Shown here: in pieces, positions 26,047 through 36,204 of the stretch
Numbering within the stretch: position 1 is the first letter of the stretch
Layout of the letters: each line of letters opens with the position of its first letter
Origin: Branchiostoma belcheri
Taxonomy: Eukaryota > Chordata > Leptocardii > Amphioxiformes > Branchiostomatidae
DNA: 64,000 bases
NCBI RefSeq assembly: GCF_001625305.1
Contig: NW_017803824.1
Location: forward strand, 879,925 to 943,924
Reading direction: 5' to 3'
Program-made: the position numbers and the translations under genes
Notes under the pieces: model-generated
Databases searched by the model: none
The model's input: the letters and a program-made list of their open reading frames with translations, nothing else
What the model was told of the DNA's origin: nothing

Positions 26047-26070
26047 ATCTATGACCAGTAGACTGTCACC

Positions 26071-29000
26071 ATGACAGATGCCACCGCCCCTCTCACATCA
26101 GAGATTCCCATCACCAGTAACGGCACTCCCAACGATGCCGCGGAGGACGACACCTTCGAGAGGGACCTGAAGAAAATGCTCCAGGATGGCCCCAACCTAA
26201 ACAACAGCAGCGCCGTCCAGGGCGGGTCCGGAACCACGCCGACGACCGTAGCGCCGACGCCGTTCAGCGGCGTGCGTTTGAACTCGCCCACGGCCCCGTC
26301 CCAACAGCAGCAACGTTCCCCCACGGGGCCTGTGCCTCCCCCGAACCCCTATGTGGGAAGTAGGTTGGCGTCCACACTAAAACCGCCACAGTATCAAGCA
26401 CCAGGTTCGACCCAAGAACTAGAGGATTATGAAGCTGATGAATTTGGTAAAAGAGGTGTTGGAAGGATGGGTCAGTGTCACCTGGGTTCAATTTGGCAAT
26501 CAAACTTTCAAGTTTTGTTTCGGTTGAACAAAAATTGAATGCCAGACACATAAAATGTGCACTGCAGCAATTTGCTGTTTTTGGAAGAATTGGTAATCTT
26601 TTTTTGTTGAAATATGTTCATTTCATTTGTTATAGAATCAGTCAATGATACATGTGTATACAACATGTATGACAATTGTTTTTATATAGAAAGACATGTA
26701 CAGTGTCCCGTAAGTGTTAACTGGCCCATCCTGAATTTGAGTGCCGTGGTTCTAACTTCTAACTCGCGGGCTGAGTATGCACCTCATTTGTTTGATTTTT
26801 AGTTGGTTGATTTCGGTGTCTAATTTTAACATTTGTAACCAGGAAGCATGGCTGAATACTAACACATCCTCCCTGTCACCCATCCAGCCTCATCCTTTAG
26901 CATGTGGACCTGTAGTCAGTGTGTGGAAGTTGTGTGTCTGAAAATGAACTTTGCAGGATTTGGTCCTCATTAACAGTTGTGTACCTAAACAAATTTTAGG
27001 CACAGGTACACGGATTTAGGTACAGGTGCGTACCTAAAAATGTACCTGAACGATTCAACAAATTACAGGTTCTTCTGAACTCCTTCAAAATCCTAGTCTT
27101 ACATGCTAAAGAGTCATCTTCAATGCATATCACAAGACAATGTCATGTTCCATGAAGTCAGTCAGTTACACTCAAAATTGTGTGTACATCAGTTTTCGAT
27201 GTAAAGTACATGTAGATGCAGTTTACGATGGACCCTAAACCTTGCAGAGTCCATTTTTATAACCCATCTGTACAACACAAGCAGATATTCACACGTTTCA
27301 CACACTGCTGTGCATGATACTCTGGCATGGGGAATATGTGGTTACATTTAACATTGCATATACAACATTTGCTGTTTTCACATAGCTTCTAACATTTCAC
27401 CTATACTCAGTACATTATACATATTGTTCAGTTCAACTTTCTTTATCATATTCCATCAGTATGCTTGCTACATTTGTCTCAGGTTTAGTTACTAGTGAGT
27501 GTGTGCATGTTTAAATTTTCTTACAAGGCATGTGTAACATTATTACAACACTGCAAGTATACAAAAAGTTCTTGCCTTCATATCAATCATCTTCTAACAA
27601 CTGTTTCGACCTTGGTATTGCCAGTATAGTACTACCTACATAATGTATTTAGTAGTTTTTAAGACTTTAACAACAAGTTTACTTCTTCTCACCCCCCATC
27701 CTCCCCAAAGCAGCCAGACCGCCCCCCACAGCAATAGAACACCATGCGGAGGGTGGACCCCCGCCACAGTCCATGGCCAACGCTGTGTCCAAAATCGAGT
27801 CCATCAAGAACTGGAGCTTAAAACAGATCAAGTGCACGCGGCAGATCCTGTCGGAGCGGTTCGGACGCGGCTCCCGGACGGTGGACCTCCAGCTGGAGGC
27901 CCAGATCGAGGTTCTACGGGACACGCAGCGCAAGTACCAGCAGATCCTGCGCCTGGCGCGCGGCATGGCCTCGCACTTCTACAATGTGGTGCAGACACAG
28001 AGGGCTCTGGGGGACACCTTCTCAGGTTAGCTTGATGCATGTATATCCACTGCGGGTTCTAGTTTTAACTAGGTTTAATGGCAGTGTTGGTTTAAATCTT
28101 TGATACCAGGATAGCTGAAAAACTCACCAATCGTTTTTTGTTATTTTAGAGGGCTTGTGAAAATATTAATCGAGATCTTTTGATGGCAGCAATACAGCAT
28201 CAAATTGGCCAGGCAGTATCGATCCATTTTCCAGCCAAAAGTTTGAGTCTGGATCTGTATTGATTGTTGAAATTTTACCAGCAAGTTTCTATGATCAGTT
28301 TACTGCTGCACAGTCAGTAATATTTACCAAAATCATTCATATTATCCTTGATTCGTAAAGAAAATCCATATATGTGCATCTGCTTGACTCTCTGCAAAAT
28401 GGTCTCTCTATTTCTGGCTTGATTATCATACTTTGTATGTCTTGCTCTACTATTGCCGGTATTGGCTCTGCAGTTCAAAACTTCCTGCAATCTTACTGCT
28501 GCTGGCACACTCCAACTTAGTTATAGTGTGCATATCATGAAAACTGTTAATAGGCCAAATTGTCCATATTCTACAGCATGTGCAGAGACCTTACAAATGC
28601 AGATGCAGAACTCAAACTATTACAATGGTAAGAGAGACCACGGACTTTGCCTCGGTGTTCAGGTGAAGGCAGAAAAAAAATTTCAAAATGATTTACAAAA
28701 CTGATCGTACAATTAGCATTGGCAGTTTTCTTGTTTAAAAAGCAAGGTCTAAGTATTAAGTTGCTTGTGATATAATCAATATAGAAAATCAAAGTGAAGT
28801 TTATTCATGATATCGCTGTCAATTGTATACATATGAAAGTGATGTTGTGGAGTATTTTAATAAAATTTGAGTGAATCAATCACAATGCAAGGTACTTAAA
28901 TGTTAAAGCTAAAAACTGATTTCTGCAAATGTTGATAATTTAGCAACAGATACCAAGAGATGGTATCCATCCCATATCAAAATTTGTAATAAATGTGACA

Positions 29001-32000
29001 GCCTCCAGGCCTTAAAAGAACTATGTTTGTTTTCAAGACTAGGCAGTGCTTAAAAGGATGTTACGCTGCTCATGCAACTTCCAAGCTTAATAAGTCTGTG
29101 AAGACAAATGTGCTTGCATAGATCATTCTAATGCTACACATGGTTGACAACTCAAGGTGGCTTTGTGCTAGATATTTATCTCAAATAAAGAATAACCAGT
29201 TGTGGGCCCCTGGTCTTACATGTATAGATCAGATTTAAGCCATCTTAGGTATTATGTATAATTAGCCTGGGTACCATCCGGATTTTGGCTACGCAAAAAC
29301 AAAATCTTTTTCAAGCGTTGCGGAGCCAAAATCTGGATGGTACTCAGGCTATTATAATATATGCAATGCCCATGAATGGCTGTTATAGCATTCTACAGTA
29401 TATGCTGTACATGTTATAGCATTCTGCAGTATACAGTGTGACAAACATCAAGCAGTTTTTTTACATCAGCCATATTTTTTCTGTGTTGACAGATCTAGCC
29501 CAGAAGTCTCCAGAGTTGCAGGAAGAGTTTACGTACAACGCAGAGACCCAGAAGGCCCTGTGTAAGAATGGGGAAACCCTCCTGGGTGCAATCAACTTCT
29601 TCACATCCAACGTCAACACGCTAGTCAACAAGACCATGGAGGACACCCTGCTCACAATAAGGCAATATGAGCAGGCCAGGTAGGGACAGCAAAGCAAATT
29701 TGTATTAGAGTAAACATGGCAGAAATATGAAGTAAGTTAGGTTTTAGTTCAGTTGTGAGACTTGTCTGCAAAGTTATTGTGCAGTCTGGAAGGCTCTGAA
29801 GTATCTAGTTATTATAAATATAAGACATCGTCTATCAACAGCAGTTGTCCACCAGGTCATACCACTTTACTTTCAGGAGAGGGGAGATAAGTCTGTATTG
29901 TGTATTATAATTGAGTTATCACCCATCTTTCAAGTTGTGTAGCATTACTGGTAACTTTTGAAAATGAGATGCCTGAAATTGTCAGCAGTTGTTGTAGATA
30001 TAATGCAGTGTCTACTTCCCAGAGGTTAGGAATCAAAGATTTGTTGTTCTTACACCTTGTTCCAGGGTGGAGTATGATGCGTACAGGACAGACCTTGAGC
30101 AGCTGCAGCTGGGACCAAAAGACGCGGCTGTGCAGGCCAGAATGAAGGATGCAGACAGTGCCTTCCAGGCTCACAAGGACAAGTTTGACAGGCTCAGGGG
30201 CGATGTCGCCGTTAAGCTTAAATTTCTGGAGGAAAACAAGGTGAGAACTTGTTTAGACTATTTTAGTTAAAACTTAAGGTCCAACACAAAAAGTTCTCTC
30301 ACCTAGAGCTTTCGACCAGACACTCTAGATCTGGTCTTCCTCAGTAGACTGACCCAGTGAGGCTTGTAACATGCATATGGCTTCTTTGAAGTGTGACATC
30401 AACACTGCAAGGATTTTGGACACTGAACAAGACTATTTCCCGAGAGGGGTGAAGGAGGCTATTTACATCAGGGCCCATCACCCTTCACATAACGGTGACA
30501 GGGGCCAACATTGTATACCAGATACCTTAGACCCTGTGTTGACGTTACACTTCAAAGAAGCCACGTGACAAGCTTCATTGGGTCAGTATACTGAGGAAGA
30601 CCAGAGTGACTGGTCAAAAGCTCTAGGTGAGAAAACTTCCTTGTGTTGGATCTCTAAAGGTGAGGACTTACTATCATAACCCACACTGAAGAAAATACAC
30701 ACAACAAGGTTCATCTCTATTCCCTTCCCACTTAAATAAAAATAAATATTGATTGATAATAATTATGTAATGTTGTAATAATCTTTCTACCTACTGTCTT
30801 AATTTCACAAGTTCTTTAGTTGTCTGTGTAAAGGTTATCACTGTATAACTTGATAATTTAACATCATCCTCATAATTATAACATACTACCTTCTACTGCT
30901 ACACCTGTACATGTACATACACTTACATTGATGTACGTTCCATTGTCAGTGTGTGAAATATCTGGTTCTTCAGACAGTTAGCTTAGCCAAAGCTCTGCTC
31001 CTAGGTAACAAATGGAGACCAGGTTTTTCATTGGGCAGCTTTGTCACAGCAATGTTAGGCCATATCGACTTGATTTTATGGATGACATCCTTTCAAGGCC
31101 CCCAAACATGCTGGCCTTTGGGGGAATTTCTGAATCTGCACTGTACGTATGTGGAGCTTCGGAAGCCTGGGTGCCATCTTCCAGAGTTACCACCGACTCT
31201 GTTTTGTTGCTAACTACCATGGACCACCTAGGCCTAGAGCCAGGCCAGAGCCTTGGTGGACGTGATCTTTTTTTTCTTTTGTTTTTTGAGAACAGGCGAA
31301 ATGTCATCCATAAAATTAAGTCGGTGTGGCCTTAGGTACAAAACACAAACGTTGTATTTCACACACTGATGTACAACGTCTGGTTTTGCCGCACACATAG
31401 CCTCACCAGGACAAGTTTACTAGGCTTAGCGGTGACGTGGCTGTCAAGCTTTCGCTATTGGAAGATAATAAGGTAACCTGGCTGTCTGTGAGGCTGGCCA
31501 CAGGTGACGTTACGCCAAAAAGCAGTTACTCAAACAACTGGATATGATTTTGGAAACGGTCAGACGTTTCAGCTAGTATGTTTTCTTGTAACTTCCCTCA
31601 GTTCATGCTGAACTTCGTATTATTCATTTATTTATGTATAACTTCCAGTTATACTGATTTCATTTACATTTTTTGTCATGTACTTTGTATATAACTATTA
31701 TTCTTTTACTTATTGTACCCCCCTGGGCCTCCTTGGAAATCAGCTATTGGCTGAAGGAGCTACCCAGGTGTCTTTGAAGATTAAATAAATAAATAAATAA
31801 AGACTGAGAGACCAGAGGAGAAATGCAGGTTTATAAGCACTAACTATTGATTGATATGCAAATAAGGTAATTTCTTGGAAGTCGAAAACGGAACAAAAGT
31901 CAGACAAGTCAAGACAAGTTAGTTCTTATGAACGTGCATTTCTCCTCTGGTCCTCTCAGTCACTGACGAAAGCTAGTGGATACTACCTGAAACGTCTGAC

Positions 32001-32979
32001 CGTTTCCCAAATCATATCCAGTTGCTTGAGTAACTGCTTTTTGGCGTATCGTACTACCTGGATGTCTAACCTTCATCGACGTACACAGGTGACGTTTTTT
32101 GTCTTGTGGCCTCTCCGAGAGGATGTTGTTCGGCTGTTACCATGTAGACCTGTAAGAAACCATCCCGGCCTGTTTGTAGTGGCAAAAATCGATGTTTGTG
32201 GAAGTGGAGTTTTGTTTTTTTGTTTTGTTTTTCTACAGTTCCTCCAGTCACAAACATGTTTCCTTGACAGCCACGTAACTTTAAGCCTGTCACCATTGAT
32301 ATTTTTCTTTCCTAGCGTCAGCATGGCCTTGTGATTCTGTTCGTCATTTTCTGTGCTGCATCTTGTGTATGTTCTTGGGCAATGCTCGCGTTATTTTGTT
32401 TGCTGCTGCTGTTTATTGATGAATAATACTGTGATGTGATGCATTTACTTTCGAGGTGGGTTTAGTTTGCAGTACAAGAAACAATTCTGCAGTACATCAT
32501 CAACATCAATAGTAACACAAAACTACCTTCGCAGAAGGAAAACATATTGTTTTTTGCTCTGTTTCTTCTTCCTCTCCTTCTTCTCCAAACAAATAAGGTC
32601 AATGACCTGAACCAGGCATCTGTCACCATGGTAACTGGTGTTGGGTTACATCATGTTGCAATTTCATAGCAGGAGGGATTTAGACTCCTGTCACCATATA
32701 TGTGAATGTGTTTGAGTAAGAATTAACAGAGCAGACCACATGCGAAGGTAAACGTTATGCATTTGCTTTGCAAATGTTAACCTTTCTAGTTCTAACTGTC
32801 TTCCCTTCATTTGCATACGACCCCAGGTGAAGGTCATGCACAAGCAGCTGCTCCTCTTCCACAACGCGATCTCCGCGTACTTCGCCGGGAACCAGACGGC
32901 ACTCGAGGCGACGCTGAAACAGTTCAACATCAAACTCAAGTCCCCCGGGGAGGAGAACCCCTCCTGGTTGGAAGAGTAG
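26071..32979 (+). CDS. ARFIP2: Arfaptin (ARFIP1/ARFIP2 orthologue)
   Basis: This is a BAR/AH-domain protein that binds GTP-loaded Arl1, Arf and Rac at trans-Golgi membranes and senses curvature. Exons are 26071-26446, 27711-28025, 29493-29679, 30066-30240 and 32827-32979, all in phase, for about 401 residues. The N-terminus [12 protein letters not shown], the [13 protein letters not shown] segment and [13 protein letters not shown] follow the vertebrate arfaptin layout, then a Pro/Gln-rich linker. The AH domain (about 147-395) includes [69 protein letters not shown] and, at the end, [19 protein letters not shown] and PSWLEE. The start is fixed by the family and the acceptor at 26046. Exon 2 has a tandem NAGNAG acceptor (27708-27713), so one residue may be alternative. 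Human ARFIP1 and ARFIP2 are both related; the gene-pair context suggests ARFIP2. Confidence 0.95.
26447..27710 (+). other. Arfaptin intron, no feature seen
   Basis: The intron between the first and second coding exons is AT-rich. It shows only short imperfect repeats of GTACCTAAA near 26965-27060. Confidence 0.5.
29270..29353. repeat. Small MITE-like foldback element
   Basis: The terminal inverted arms are about 27 bp (AGCCTGGGTACCATCCGGAT and its near-complement at the right end) around a short centre. It lies in an arfaptin intron. Confidence 0.75.
30265..30655. repeat. Family A foldback element, full-length copy
   Basis: Two arms of about 100 bp are inverted copies of each other. The left starts AAAACTTAAGGTCCAACACA and runs through AGTTCTCTCACCTAGAGCTT and GGTCTTCCTCAGTAGACTGA; the right ends CTCTAGGTGAG...TGTGTTGGATC. 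About 190 bp lies between the arms. No transposase is visible. It lies in arfaptin intron 4, just after the exon 4 donor. Confidence 0.8.
31055..31335. repeat. Family C MITE-like element
   Basis: The terminal inverted repeats are about 30 bp: AGGCCATATCGACTTGATTT and ATGGATGACAT at the left, complemented at the right end (ATGTCATCCATAAAATTAAG, GTGTGGCC). A relative lies at 44961-45367 in INTS12. No coding capacity is seen. Confidence 0.8.
31401..31472 (+). pseudogene. Intronic duplicate of part of arfaptin exon 4
   Basis: These 72 nt read [18 protein letters not shown] then LLEDNK, closely matching the end of exon 4 ([17 protein letters not shown] then FLEENK). They are preceded by ACATAG and followed by a GTAACC donor. 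Both ends are in phase 0, so inclusion between exons 4 and 5 would keep the frame and add 24 residues to the BAR helix. Only the last third of exon 4 is represented, so it cannot simply replace exon 4. It could be a decayed partial duplicate or an optional cassette exon; the preserved reading frame and donor favour recent or selected origin, but nothing proves use. Confidence 0.65.
31508..32090. repeat. Family B foldback element with nested insertion
   Basis: The left arm (from ACGCCAAAAAGCAGTTACTC through GGTCAGACGTTTCAGCTAGT) and the right arm (GAAACGTCTGACCG to TGAGTAACTGCTTTTTGGCG) are inverted copies. Inner inverted segments (CTGAGAGACCAGAGGAG and its complement) also pair. Relative to the copy at 39390-39650, extra sequence at about 31575-31801 looks like an insertion. 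Confidence 0.75.
31686..31801 (+). mobile_element. Possible LINE 3' tail
   Basis: ACCCCCCTGGGCCTCCTTGG, then AATCAGCTATTGGCTGAAGG, ends in five or so AAAT/ATAA units. This resembles the 3' end of CR1/L2-type non-LTR elements, which finish in short microsatellites. It is nested in the family B element. No reverse-transcriptase coding remains. The assignment is tentative. Confidence 0.4.
32533..32800 (+). repeat. Family D dispersed repeat
   Basis: This copy of about 265 bp carries GGAAAACATATTGTTTTT, TTCTTCTCCAAACA, ACCATGGTAACTGGTGTTGG, GGAGGGATTTAGACTCCTGT and CGAAGGTAAACGTTATGCAT. Other copies lie at 60318-60590 and 63286-63428. It lies just upstream of the last arfaptin exon. Confidence 0.8.
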
Positions 32980-35900
32980 CCCGGGAACAAGAGCGGGTCG
33001 CCCCCCTGTAATATGATAGTTCTGTATAAATAGCATGTCAAGTGATGCACCTTCTTCTCATGGGCTTGAATGTGGCTGTTGGAAGAGTGCCCTTTGAACA
33101 AGAACCAATAGTCCTTAAAAATACCTAGAATGTCACTAAAGCCATCTTCTTTCCATGCTACCATGTAGTACCATGTTTTGTGTTTATAGGAACCACAGTA
33201 ACTACATGTACATGTAGGTGGTGCCTACTTTCAAAAGAAGTGGCTTTGTCGCATATATTGTTGTTTACATGAACATCACATATGTTGGCTGCCAACAATA
33301 CATACATTGTACATGTATACTGTGTTTTAATGATAATAGAATACATTTCAAAGAATTGATATTCTTTGGGACACATCATCCTAGTCTTAGTTCATCAATA
33401 TCTTGAGCTAAATGTACACTCGAAGCACACAAAATACCAGGGAGACATGTAGTAACTTTTATATGCTGACTACTGTTAGGTTCGGTACTCTAAAAAATGC
33501 TCCCTAAAGCTTTTGTGACAAGAGCTAGAATTTAACATAAGATAGTACGTACATGTACATTCATTTCTTATGTTAAAGTAGATCCAGTGAAAAAGTACTG
33601 GATAGAAAACGTACACGAAAATATTGGTAACATGAGGAGAAGATGGCATCACAAATTTCTGATGCAAATAACATGTCCCACATGCTTGGGACGTACAATA
33701 CCTGTACAGGTGTTAAGTTATAAATGTAGAGCACACTTGTCACCATGTGTAAGTATGTAGTTAGTTGTTTCTATGTGGAAAAAGGTATTAGTGAGTTCAT
33801 GTGTGTATGTAACACCTCCAATGGGGGTTACCATTGGCATAGGGGTAGATAAGATATTGGGGTATTTTTTTTTCTTTCAAAAAGGGAAACAAAAACAGAA
33901 TACCAAAATGCTGAGAGTAAGATAAAAAGGTGTACATGTAAAGAAAGTGCTGTGTTCTAGGTATGGTAGATACTGTTTTTGTAGGGAGGGGTGTCAGCGG
34001 GGAAAGTACACAACATTGTGCAAGTCTAGAAGCTAGAAGGCACCGTAGTTTGTAAAAAAAAAACTGTTGGTAAGGCACTAGGAAAGAAATAAGGATTTTC
34101 CAGCATTGTTTGCAAGTGAGCTTTTGTGCTTTTTTTGTAATGTTAGTTCTGTGAACTTGTTTTGCAAGCTTTAATATAGGCAGAACCTTGGTAGAAAGCA
34201 CTGTGCCTGGGCAAAGCCCTTATTGTGCATAGCACTTCAGCAGAACGTCAGATTTGAGGCCATATTCCCATCTATAGGTTACAAATGTTGTGTGTACCTT
34301 TTTACGTGTACCGTCTGCAATGGGCAAAATTCATGCACCTTAGTGAAAAAATACACAGATATTATAACAATTACAAACAAGCTTCATTGTCAGTTACTAT
34401 GATCCTTTTGCCTACCCATGTAACTAACAGGGAATTTGGTAGCCAAACAGCTACTTCAGTTTTCTAAAAACTGCACAAGTCACAGAAAAGCTGTACTGTT
34501 GCTATTGTACATGTATATACTCATGTTATAACACGATCTTTGCTTTATACTGTTCCCCAACAGAGCACAAACCTATTTGACTTGTGTGTGTGCACTCTAG
34601 GGCCTGGTCACTCTTGCTATGCCATCATCCTACATTGCAAGCTAGGGGTATAGTCGTGTATGTGTGCTTCAAAATACAGCTGTCTTGTTAGGGAAAAGGT
34701 TATAATATCTTACTCGTACTCTTAGATCCTTGTCCGTGGCTGGTCCTGTCATATCCTGCCTGCAAATTCTACAGCATCAGAATAACACAACAACCTACGG
34801 TGATTGTGATGTTACTGAACAACATGAAAGGGGACTGTTCCAAAGCCCATTTTGTCAGTGCTTAGTAAAACGAACACAAAGAAAACTTAAGAGGACTTTG
34901 ACATGAAGCTACATGTTTGGGCCATGCCATGGTGGATCAAAATGCTTGTCCCTAACTCTAGCCAGTGCTTACCACTATGTGAAAGGAGGCTTGTACTTGT
35001 TTAATGCCATCCTTAGTGCCTGGAATTATTATTAAACATGTTACTATTACCATCCTTCTAATAATCTGCTAGCTTGTTATCTTATTCTATTTTTTGCTGC
35101 CTTGTACAGGTTTTTGTTAAGGACTAAGACATAGTCACAGCAAAGGCTGTTAGCTTCTCTGTGTATAACTGGATGTATGGGATAGTGCATGTTTTGGGGT
35201 GTATTGGAATAAGAGTGGTGAATATATATATATAAATATAAATGTATATGTAGAAATGCTTTAATACAATCGCATATCAGTCCCAATGTTCGCTTAGATT
35301 TCTGCTGTACATGTAAATAATTCTCATTGACCATCTAATGAACTAAAACAACAAAAGGTTTTCAAATGCGATTTATTTATTGTGTTGCTGCATTTCAACT
35401 GTTTGTACTATAGATAACTTAGCCTTACTATAAATTATAGTAAGGTCAAGTTGAAAAACTTGTTCTTTTGCATTTGCAGGGGGGAAGGGAGGTTCATTGC
35501 CTGAATGCTATTTCTGAGATTTCTGTTCTGTAGATAATTATTCCAGGAGGTTATAAAATAAGTTGCTACGATCTGTGTTAGGTGCTACGTTAAAGTTTCT
35601 TATTCAGACGATAGAATACCTTGACTCTTTGATTTTGCGATTAAAGTCAATGGAGCAATGCCGAATGTAGTTTTGTCGTGTGGTACTCGTGTCGTGTGGT
35701 ACTCAACACTCGTAGAGTATAGTGGTGTGTATACACATTTGTTTGCTCTGGCAAAGCATAGTCGCTATAAACTTTTGTCACATTTACAACATGAAGCACT
35801 AACCTGGCCACTCAACGGAAATTTTTATTTATCTTATTTTATTAAATCATTATACATTTATTTTATTACAATAATTCTGTTAGTGACCGCAAATACAACA

Positions 35901-36204
35901 TCAAACGAAAGGTAATCAAAACAGGATTTGCTACTACAAACTTGTAATGACAACTACGCGTACTTAACAGGTGGTAAGTGCAGTAAACATCGCTGGCGCA
36001 TGGTGGCGCGATGGTAACATTCTTGCACTTTGCTTGACCCTGACGTGTATAAATGATTAAGTCGGGCTGCGTTGCAGTTCGAACTTTGTACCGACCGGCG
36101 CTAAAGGCAGCGAGCATAAAAACAGACGACAGAGTGCCAAAGAAGCAGCGTACTAGTATATTGCCCTAAGAGGACTGTCACTTCGTGGTTACGTCACCGT
36201 ACCA
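32980..36204. other. Arfaptin 3' flank and UNC93A upstream region
   Basis: No coding exon is supported over 3.2 kb. The proximal part is probably 3' UTR of arfaptin; several AATAAA/ATTAAA-like words occur but none can be singled out. CATAAAA at about 36115 sits some 90 bp before the UNC93A-like ATG and could be a TATA-like element, but this is weak. Confidence 0.5.

Noticed and set aside
31686-31801. An autonomous LINE
   Set aside because: Only a possible 3' tail of about 115 bp is present; no reverse-transcriptase or endonuclease coding is seen nearby.
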